From: an uncultured Dehalococcoidia bacterium | Lineage (GTDB): Bacteria; Chloroflexota; Dehalococcoidia; Lucifugimonadales; CAJWUJ01 | Reading direction: 5' to 3' | Assembly (NCBI GenBank): GCA_913047625.1 | Contig: CAJWUJ010000011.1 | Coordinates: 1 to 43,797 of the forward strand | DNA: 43,797 nucleotides | In this document: positions 37,521-43,797 of the stretch, piece by piece | How positions within the stretch are numbered: position 1 is the first letter of the stretch | Layout of the letters: each line of letters begins with the position of its first letter | Position numbers and translations under genes: made by a program | The notes under the pieces: generated by a model | Told to the model about the DNA's origin: nothing | What the model saw: the letters and a program-made list of their open reading frames with translations, nothing else | The model's database searches: none

Positions 37521-38393
37521 TTAAACCTCTTTAGTTCCAACTTGTAAAACTCCTATTTGCTCAATTGTAATCCTACATATATCGCCAGCTAGTAATGAAA
37601 ACTCTGGGGGTGGAACAATCCCTGTTCCAGTCAAAACCACGGTGCCATCGGGCACATGATTATGACGATGAAGCCAGCCACTAATCTCCTCGCAAGAACG
37701 AACTAACTGTGATGTAGAAGTACTTCCCTCAAAAACCGTCACTTCATCTCTTGTCACAGACATGGTGATCCCAAGATTATGAGGATCACTAATAACCTCA
37801 GCTGACAGAATACAAGGACCTATGGCACAACTATTGTCATAGAACTTCGCTTGAGGTAGATATAGGGGATTTTCTCCTTCAATCGAACGGCTACTAACAT
37901 CGTTGCCAACGGTATAACCAACAATCGCACCTTTGAACATTACAAAAGCCAATTCAGGTTCAGGAACATTCCAAGAAGAATCCTTACGTATTCCAATTTC
38001 GTCGCCATGACCTACCACAGTCCTAGCTGTACCTTTAAAGAAAAGCTCTGGGCGATCTGAAGCATATACCTTAGAGTAAACATCTGGGGTCTCACTCTCC
38101 AAACGTCTTTCTTGTTCACTGCGCTTGTAAGTCACTCCAGCTGCCCAAACTTCAGGAGGATTAATAGGTTTCAAAACATGAGATATTTCCATAATATTGT
38201 TCTCATCATGCGTTTCTGCAACCACTTTATTCGCAAGTTCGTCAATACTGGAATGGGCATTATTGGCTAAGATCAGTAGATCAAGAAAACTTTTAATACT
38301 AGGTTCTAGTTCACTTAAGTCGAACAGTGAGCCGGTGGGGGTTTCAAGACATAAATGAACTTCTCCACCCTTGGCTATTTGGTAATATTTCAT
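37521..38393 (-). CDS. FAH-family protein, KdaD/GguC-like sugar-acid dehydratase branch
   Basis: The 290 residues match the fumarylacetoacetate hydrolase fold. EPELAF contributes the E-x-E metal ligands, and the AAGVTYKRSEQERRLES and DRPELFFKGTARTVVG segments with GNDVSSRSIEGENPLYLPQAK are characteristic of the branch that includes 2-keto-3-deoxy-arabonate-type dehydratases (KdaD, GguC). Assigning a sugar acid is inference. The start ATG at 38393 is supported by AGGAGGT; a TTG at 38399 adds two residues. The MFS gene lies 36 bases upstream on the same strand, and these two probably form a transport/catabolism pair. Confidence 0.85.
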   Translation of the reverse strand: MKYYQIAKGGEVHLCLETPTGSLFDLSELEPSIKSFLDLLILANNAHSSIDELANKVVAETHDENNIMEISHVLKPINPPEVWAAGVTYKRSEQERRLESETPDVYSKVYASDRPELFFKGTARTVVGHGDEIGIRKDSSWNVPEPELAFVMFKGAIVGYTVGNDVSSRSIEGENPLYLPQAKFYDNSCAIGPCILSAEVISDPHNLGITMSVTRDEVTVFEGSTSTSQLVRSCEEISGWLHRHNHVPDGTVVLTGTGIVPPPEFSLLAGDICRITIEQIGVLQVGTKEV

Positions 38394-38428
38394 TAACAAT
38401 ACCTCCTAACTTTATCGAGTAAATGTCC

Positions 38429-39727
38429 TTAATTACTACTCAAAAAACACTGTCTCTTCGAGAGTATCTGAGTTCTACGAAGCAACAACAAACACACAAA
38501 GTAACATCCTAGAAAGAAGTAAAGGCCCCAAATGTAATTTCCTGATATGTCAAATAAATGTGAAGGAAACCAAATACCTATTGCTGCTCCAAGTTGATGT
38601 GCCATATCTATTACTCCCATCAGCAATCCGTAGGAAACAAATCCAAATGTCTGTGCAACAACAATAGATCTTCCTACTACACAACCGCCAACTCCAATAC
38701 CAAAAACTAAAAGAAACGGATAAATCCAAAATACGTGTCCCGTAAGTGTTAATCCTAAAACCAAGATGACACCTATGGTTTGCAAACCATAGGCACCCAA
38801 TAAAACAGTTAATGAAGAATACCGATCACCGAAAAATCCAGTCAGGATTTTCCCTACACTAGACAAAGCAGCTGTTAGTCCAACTACAAAGGCTGCCAAT
38901 GTTGCATTGCCAGAACCTTCTTTCAAAATCTCAAATTGGTGTACAACCATTCCAAGCTCGCCAGCAGCATTAAAAAACACCGCTACTACCAAAGTAGCTA
39001 ACACGGTATTTGAAAGTAACGTCCAAACACTATTATCCTGTTCATTTTGCTCAGTTTTCCCAGATTTCGCCAGATCACCCTTAGATTGATTATAACCTCG
39101 GTTTTGCCAATGAGTAGCTCTAGAAAGGGCTCTGTGTAGGCATGCAACGGTGGGCAACCCAAGTCCTGCAGTTGTGACTGCCAAAACAATAAACGCACCC
39201 CTGAAACCATTCAACTCTATAAAATACTGAGTATAGGGCACCACCAAAAATCCTCCTAATGATAGCCCTAATGCAGTAATACCTAGCATAAGTCCTCGAG
39301 CATTTCTATAATACTGGCTAATGATGGCGGATCCCGGGACTATTCCTCCCGCTGTATTACCGATACCAAGCAAGCCATAACAAAGATACATGGCCCATAA
39401 AGTACTCACTCGGCTCAACCATACGTAGGCTACAATGACAATTAACAATCCAGCAAAAATAAGTTTAAGATATCCATAGCGATCACCCATACGCCCTATA
39501 AAAGGGCTAACCAGAGCAGAAAGTATTAGGTAAGTCGTCACTCCAACAGAAGCAACAGACCGGGACCAGCCAAACTCATCGGCTAAAGGAGTGAAAAACA
39601 AACCAAAAACCCACAACCAGCTTGTCATACTCACTACGTAAAGCAACGTAACAAGAATCACAACAGAGAGGTCAGACTGATAACTGAACCCAACAGTTTT
39701 AATCTTTGCATACCAACTATTTTTCAT
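38429..39727 (-). CDS. MFS transporter
   Basis: A 432-residue MFS protein with about 12 membrane segments. The N-terminus reads MTSWLWVFGLFFTPLADEFGWSRS, then PFIGRMGDRYGYLKLIFAG, a motif-A-like loop (G-x-x-x-D-R-Y-G). Resembles monocarboxylate/oxalate-formate type carriers like the other MFS here, but the sequences are only distantly alike. It is immediately before the FAH gene on the same strand, and divergent from the second LLM gene, with a 105-base gap that holds a perfect TTAGTATACTAA palindrome at 39735-39746. The substrate is probably the acid handled by the FAH protein, by context only. Confidence 0.9.
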   Translation of the reverse strand: MKNSWYAKIKTVGFSYQSDLSVVILVTLLYVVSMTSWLWVFGLFFTPLADEFGWSRSVASVGVTTYLILSALVSPFIGRMGDRYGYLKLIFAGLLIVIVAYVWLSRVSTLWAMYLCYGLLGIGNTAGGIVPGSAIISQYYRNARGLMLGITALGLSLGGFLVVPYTQYFIELNGFRGAFIVLAVTTAGLGLPTVACLHRALSRATHWQNRGYNQSKGDLAKSGKTEQNEQDNSVWTLLSNTVLATLVVAVFFNAAGELGMVVHQFEILKEGSGNATLAAFVVGLTAALSSVGKILTGFFGDRYSSLTVLLGAYGLQTIGVILVLGLTLTGHVFWIYPFLLVFGIGVGGCVVGRSIVVAQTFGFVSYGLLMGVIDMAHQLGAAIGIWFPSHLFDISGNYIWGLYFFLGCYFVCLLLLRRTQILSKRQCFLSSN

Positions 39728-39734
39728 ATGGTTC

Positions 39735-39746
39735 TTAGTATACTAA
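39735..39746. repeat. 12-bp perfect palindrome in MFS/LLM divergent region
   Basis: TTAGTATACTAA lies 8 bases upstream of the MFS start in the minus direction and about 87 bases before the LLM start. It could be a repressor site or overlap a -10. No regulator gene is adjacent. Confidence 0.5.
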
Positions 39747-39832
39747 CTTTCTTAAAGTCCAAATTGCAACCAGATGGAATGTTCCGTAAAATGATTGTGG
39801 CTATGTGAAGTTCATTAACGAGGTGCCTACTC

Positions 39833-40795
39833 ATGGATCTAGGAATCAGAATCCCTACAGGAATGCCCATAACAAAAGTCGCAAACTATATCAAGAGATG
39901 TGAAGACCTTGGCTTTACAAGTGTAGGAGTGGTAGACCATCAACATTCCTCTCGAGATGTATTCATAACTTTAGCGCTGGCTGCAGCGCAAACATCATCA
40001 ATTACTCTTTATCCTGCTGTCAGTAATCCAATCACTAGGCACTCTATGGTACTTGCATCTATTGCATATAGCCTTGAAGAAATAGCTCCAGGACGAATAA
40101 TGATACCAATCGGAGCTGGCTTTCATTCGGTTCGAAATATAAACCACGCACAATCCACAGTCGCACAAATGAGAGTCACTATTGAAGAAATCCGACATTT
40201 GTTACGTGGTGAAGAAGTATACCCAGGTATCACAGAAGGCAAGATGACACGATTACACAATAGCCCACCACCAATATACGTATGTGCTACTGGATTTAAA
40301 ATGACCAGACTAGCTGGTGAAGTTGGAGATGGTGGTTTCTTGATGACCGGAATACATCCAAACAATATTGAGGAAGCAAAAAGCCTAGTTGCAGAGGGAG
40401 CTACTTTGAGTGGGCGAGATCCCTCAAAAATCCCGCTCACTTTTGTGTCTGCAATTCACATGGAGAATGACATGGAAACAGCATGGGAATGGTCACGTTC
40501 ACTATGCTATAACTGGATTAGGGACAAACATCGAGTCAAGTGGTTGATGAAAGCCGGTGTCAAACTCCCAAAGGTCGAACGAGAAGAAGATCTAACAATA
40601 GACCACCTACGTGAGCTTTGCGAGGTCATTGGACTTTTCGGTACACCTGAATATTGTATCAACAAGATTAAATTTCTCGAAACCAATTATGGTATTACTA
40701 GCCTCTTTCTACAACCAACCACTACCTACGACATGCCAGAAGAGACCATTGGGTTTTTAGCAAGCTCACTACAGAACATCACTAACTCTTCTTAG
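39833..40795 (+). CDS. second LLM class (luciferase-like) oxidoreductase
   Basis: The 320 residues have the luciferase-like flavin-binding barrel: RCEDLGFTSVGVVDHQ (27-42), ITLYPAVSNPITRHSMVLA, APGRIMIPIGAGFHSV and FKMTRLAGEVGDGGFLMTG. The signatures resemble the F420-dependent mer/Fgd-like side of the family but do not prove cofactor choice. It is dissimilar from the LLM at 4965. The stop overlaps the SRPBCC end by 14 bases on the other strand. Context with MFS/FAH suggests a catabolic role, which is unproven. The start ATG follows GAGGTG. Confidence 0.9.
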   Translation: MDLGIRIPTGMPITKVANYIKRCEDLGFTSVGVVDHQHSSRDVFITLALAAAQTSSITLYPAVSNPITRHSMVLASIAYSLEEIAPGRIMIPIGAGFHSVRNINHAQSTVAQMRVTIEEIRHLLRGEEVYPGITEGKMTRLHNSPPPIYVCATGFKMTRLAGEVGDGGFLMTGIHPNNIEEAKSLVAEGATLSGRDPSKIPLTFVSAIHMENDMETAWEWSRSLCYNWIRDKHRVKWLMKAGVKLPKVEREEDLTIDHLRELCEVIGLFGTPEYCINKIKFLETNYGITSLFLQPTTTYDMPEETIGFLASSLQNITNSS

Positions 40796-41225
40796 ATTCT
40801 TTTTGTTCGGCAAGTTCTCTGAAGGAAAGTAATGTCTGAGCCAATTTTCTTCTGAACCAACGACCCATAATCCATCTCATAGTAAATCCGAACACACCAC
40901 CATATAACTCCAAAACTGTAACCTTAGTTCTATCACCAACAGTTTCGGTACCAAATGCCTGAATTAAGCTAAAAACACCTCTAATACTGGGCCGCAGTTT
41001 CCACGCTACAAGATCTTTAGGCCTATGGCTAACAACATCAAAACGAAATTTCCCACCTTTCCCATCAAATACAAGTTGAGCACCCAACTGTTGTTCGGAT
41101 ACATTGATTAATTGCGCTTCTCTTACACCTTGCAACCACTTGGAATACTTGGGAACATCCATTAACAAATCCCAAACCCTATCTTGATCAGTTTCAATAA
41201 TAACAGTGTAGTTAACCTGTGACAT
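40782..41225 (-). CDS. SRPBCC (START/Bet v1-like) family protein
   Basis: The 147 residues match the SRPBCC polyketide-cyclase/AHSA1-like fold: VIIETDQDRVWDLLMDVPKYSKWLQGVREAQLI at the start, a middle with VAWKLRPS, and a C-terminal helix (RWFRRKLAQTLLSFRELAE). These proteins bind hydrophobic ligands or catalyse cyclisations; no specific ligand is suggested. It converges with the LLM gene, overlapping by 14 bases, so their stops are interlocked. The start ATG lies upstream of a low-complexity region toward leuS. The fold call is fair; function is unknown. Confidence 0.82.
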   Translation of the reverse strand: MSQVNYTVIIETDQDRVWDLLMDVPKYSKWLQGVREAQLINVSEQQLGAQLVFDGKGGKFRFDVVSHRPKDLVAWKLRPSIRGVFSLIQAFGTETVGDRTKVTVLELYGGVFGFTMRWIMGRWFRRKLAQTLLSFRELAEQKESKKS

Positions 41226-41428
41226 CTATTCTCCCTTTTTACTTACAACTTCAAAAAGTAACAAATCAACCTTTCAATGATAACGATAAAATAGAACGTT
41301 AAGCAAAATCCTTAAAATAGTGTGTTCACAGTTCCCTATATAGTGTTGTTACCATAGCTATGAATTATACTAGGTTGGTCAAAATCGGATAATTCAGTTC
41401 TGACTATTCACCGCAGATACTCTGTATT

Positions 41429-41473
41429 TTGACATACTTACGATTGACAGCTACAGCTATAAACTACTACGAT
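41429..41473 (+). promoter_or_regulatory. tandem TTGACA promoter candidates of leuS
   Basis: TTGACA occurs twice, at 41429-41434 and 41444-41449. The second has an 18-base spacer to TACGAT (41468-41473). The first is followed 17 bases later by TACAGC (weak). Together they suggest one or two promoters 70-115 bases before leuS. Confidence 0.4.
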
Positions 41474-41521
41474 GTGGAAACTCAAAGCGATTCCGAGAGG
41501 CATTTCCAGTATTTATAGCTG
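41454..41521. repeat. 10-bp inverted repeat upstream of leuS
   Basis: CAGCTATAAA (41454-41463) and TTTATAGCTG (41512-41521) are perfect complements separated by 48 bases. The right arm ends 24 bases before the leuS ATG. It may be a leader hairpin, if transcription starts upstream, or a chance event. Confidence 0.5.
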
Positions 41522-41545
41522 ACATGCAGCATAATCTAAAGATTT

Positions 41546-43797
41546 ATGGTTAATCTAAAATACGATCCAATCTTACTCGATTCTAAATGGCAATCTCGAT
41601 GGGCATCTGATCAAATCTATACGGTGTCCAATACTAGTGACAAACCGAACTGGTATGAGCTTACGATGTACCCATACCCTTCTGGGAATCTGCATATTGG
41701 TCACTGGTATGCGATGGCCCCTGCTGATGCTCATGCAAGATTTCGCAGGATGCAAGGTTATAACGTATTGCACCCAATGGGATTTGATGCCTTTGGGTTA
41801 CCTGCCGAAAACGCCGCAATCAAGAATAATATCCATCCTTTTAACTGGACTATGAAGAATATTGAAAATATGCGCGAGCAGCTTCGATCTATGGGTTCCA
41901 TGTATGACTGGGAGCGAGAAGTAATCTGTTGCTTACCAGATTACTATAAATGGAATCAATGGTTCTTCCTAAAACTATTTAATGCGGGTTTAGCATATCG
42001 ATCAGACGCTCCTGCCAACTGGTGTGCCTCGTGTGTGACAACATTAGCAAACGAACAAGTAGTGGATGGCAAATGCGAAAGATGTTCAACCCCAGTCATA
42101 AAGAAAGACTTAGAACAATGGTTTTTTAAAATCACAAAGTACGCTGATGAACTTCTTGATTTTTCAGAAATTGAGGAGTGGCCTGAAAAAATAAAAACTA
42201 TTCAGACAAATTGGATAGGAAGAAGCGAAGGTGTGGAAATAACCTTTGACATATCCCAATACAATCTTCCGCAAAATGATATCAGTACATTTACTACCAG
42301 AATAGACACTATTTACGGCGTTACGTTCATGGCTTTAGCTCCCGAGAATTCTTTGGTCAAGCTTATAACACAAAAAGACAGACAAGAAGAAGTTGACGCA
42401 TATGTTCAACAAGCAAGAAGACAAACCGAAGTAGAAAGAACTTCTTCAGAACGGGAAAAGACAGGGGTCTTCACAGGCGCCTATTGCATCAATAAACTCA
42501 ACAATCAGCCGGTTCCAATTTACGTCGCAGATTATGTGCTATCAGGATACGGCACAGGAGCGGTAATGGGAGTGCCTGCACATGATCAGAGGGACTTCGA
42601 GTTTGCGAGCTCCCACAACATCCCTATCGTTACCGTAATTTCATCTAATCCTGATGATATTAGTGACTTAGAAGAGGCATATACTGGCACAGGAGTTTTA
42701 GTCAATTCAGGCAATTTCAACAACGTATCTGCAGATGAAGCCAAAGCCTCTATCGCAAACTTAATCGAAAGCAACGAATGGGGATCTAGAACCGTGTCCT
42801 ATCGTATACGAGACTGGTTGATATCAAGGCAACGCTACTGGGGCACCCCAATACCAATAGTGTACTGTGATAAATGCGGTACCACCCCGGTTAATGAATC
42901 TGACTTACCTGTTTTATTACCAGATGACGCTGAGTTTAAGCCAAGTGGGGAATCTCCTCTCAATACCCACTCCGAGTTTCGCGAAACACATTGTCCAAAG
43001 TGTTCAGGAAAAGCGCTACGAGAAACAGACACCATGGATACATTTGTTGATTCTTCATGGTACCAGTTCAGATATACCAGTCCTACGCAATCCTCTTCTC
43101 CTTGGGAAGAATCGGCTTTAGCACAATGGGCTCCCGTTGACCAATACACTGGAGGGGCAGAACATGCTGTCATGCATCTCCTATATGCCCGTTTCTTTAC
43201 AAAAGCATTGAGAGATTTAGGATTGCTATCATTCGGTGAACCGTTCAAGCGGTTATATAACCAAGGTCATATTATTGCTCAAAATGCAAAAATGAGTAAA
43301 TCTAGAGGTAATGTAATTACCCCAGATGACTATGTCCAAACTTATGGAGCTGATGTTGTCCGAATCTACCTTATGTTTTTAGGTCCATGGGATCAAGGAG
43401 GACAGTGGAGTGACAATGGCATAAATGGTATAGCTCGATGGATTAACCGTGTCTGGGACTTAGTGCACTATCAATCCAATAAATTGTCCTCATCCAAACA
43501 TGATACGCAATCCATAAAAGATACCCAAAGACTACTCCACAAAACTATCAAGAAAGCTCTAAACGATCTGGAATCTTTCAAATTCAATACTATGCTAGCC
43601 ACTCTAATGGAGTTCACTAATGCACTACAACAATCCTGGAACAAACAAGATTTAGACGAACAGACATGGACTAACTGCATAGAAACCCTTGTTCTGCTCC
43701 TAGCACCTATAGCACCTCATATTACCGAGGAATTATGGGAGTATCTTGGGAAACAATTTAGCATTCATCAACAATCGTTACCTATCTGGGATGAAGA
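41546..43797 (+). CDS. leuS: leucyl-tRNA synthetase, 3' end outside window
   Basis: LeuRS charges tRNA-Leu. About 750 codons are visible, to the window edge; the family is usually 800-870 residues, so the C-terminal domain is cut. Motifs: HIGH-type signature H50-I-G-H53 in GNLHIGHWYAM; the zinc-type cysteine set around CASC ... CERC (about 155-180); an editing-domain (CP1) TTRIDTIYG stretch; KMSKS at 582-586; and the anticodon-binding domain at the end of the window (PHITEELWEYLG). The start ATG is preceded by an in-frame stop but has only a weak ribosome site. No stop or frameshift is seen in the visible part. Confidence 0.97.
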   Translation, partial: MVNLKYDPILLDSKWQSRWASDQIYTVSNTSDKPNWYELTMYPYPSGNLHIGHWYAMAPADAHARFRRMQGYNVLHPMGFDAFGLPAENAAIKNNIHPFNWTMKNIENMREQLRSMGSMYDWEREVICCLPDYYKWNQWFFLKLFNAGLAYRSDAPANWCASCVTTLANEQVVDGKCERCSTPVIKKDLEQWFFKITKYADELLDFSEIEEWPEKIKTIQTNWIGRSEGVEITFDISQYNLPQNDISTFTTRIDTIYGVTFMALAPENSLVKLITQKDRQEEVDAYVQQARRQTEVERTSSEREKTGVFTGAYCINKLNNQPVPIYVADYVLSGYGTGAVMGVPAHDQRDFEFASSHNIPIVTVISSNPDDISDLEEAYTGTGVLVNSGNFNNVSADEAKASIANLIESNEWGSRTVSYRIRDWLISRQRYWGTPIPIVYCDKCGTTPVNESDLPVLLPDDAEFKPSGESPLNTHSEFRETHCPKCSGKALRETDTMDTFVDSSWYQFRYTSPTQSSSPWEESALAQWAPVDQYTGGAEHAVMHLLYARFFTKALRDLGLLSFGEPFKRLYNQGHIIAQNAKMSKSRGNVITPDDYVQTYGADVVRIYLMFLGPWDQGGQWSDNGINGIARWINRVWDLVHYQSNKLSSSKHDTQSIKDTQRLLHKTIKKALNDLESFKFNTMLATLMEFTNALQQSWNKQDLDEQTWTNCIETLVLLLAPIAPHITEELWEYLGKQFSIHQQSLPIWDE

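Larger units (their letters stand above)
41226..41545. other. 320-base intergenic leader before leuS
   Basis: Contains a promoter candidate and a 10-bp inverted repeat, described separately. I looked for a T-box (AGGGTGGNACCGCG-type antiterminator) and did not see one. No gene is visible. Confidence 0.55.

Noticed and set aside
41226-41545. T-box leader before leuS
   Set aside because: The conserved T-box antiterminator sequence is not present; only a simple inverted repeat was seen.

Overview
The window reads as ordinary chromosome from a low-GC (about 40% by eye), free-living, heterotrophic bacterium. The gene set resembles a marine Chloroflexota/SAR202-like (Dehalococcoidia) lineage: several luciferase-like flavin oxidoreductases, an RraA-fold protein, an amidohydrolase, an FAH-family protein, OFA-like MFS carriers, a fused membrane/Fe-S heterodisulfide-reductase-like protein, and HrcA/CIRCE control of groESL. 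The lineage is an inference from gene content; a marker-gene tree would settle it. I see no transposase, integrase, phage gene or CRISPR array.

Layout. 1-2.5 kb: the 3' part of tRNA-Ser(UGA), yajQ, an orphan membrane protein, msrB, a cysteine-free carboxymuconolactone-decarboxylase-like protein, and a 52-residue SEC-C zinc peptide. 2.5-9.5 kb: typA, then a rightward run (RidA-like, LLM oxidoreductase, a Cas4/RecB-like PD-(D/E)XK nuclease with two CxxC pairs, nudC), then leftward ychF and a PH-domain membrane protein. 9.7-14.8 kb: RraA-like protein, PIG-L deacetylase, FAD amine-oxidase-like protein, sucCD. 14.8-21.6 kb: lysA-holB (leftward), MBL hydrolase and M16 peptidase (rightward), an MFS carrier and an amidohydrolase. 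21.6-25.9 kb: groES-groEL with a clear sigma-A promoter, CIRCE operator and terminator hairpin, then an SDR and a quinone oxidoreductase. 26-32.9 kb: cvpA and the Hdr-like protein (leftward), then cmk-plsC-glmS and a methyltransferase. 33-37.5 kb: dgt-dnaG-rpoD. 37.5-41.2 kb: a small catabolic-looking module (FAH-family protein, MFS carrier, second LLM, SRPBCC protein). 41.5 kb to the end: leuS, cut by the window edge.

How it fits together. Housekeeping blocks (translation, replication initiation, sigma factor, chaperonin, TCA step, lysine and amino-sugar synthesis, phospholipid synthesis) alternate with short catabolic or redox genes whose substrates cannot be read from sequence. The most notable items are the stand-alone SecA-tail-like peptide, the Cys-pair nuclease next to nudC, a RidA homologue lacking the catalytic arginine, the complete groESL control region, and several unexplained inverted or tandem repeats in promoter regions. 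I did not find a convincing new multi-gene system; the leads are listed with modest scores.
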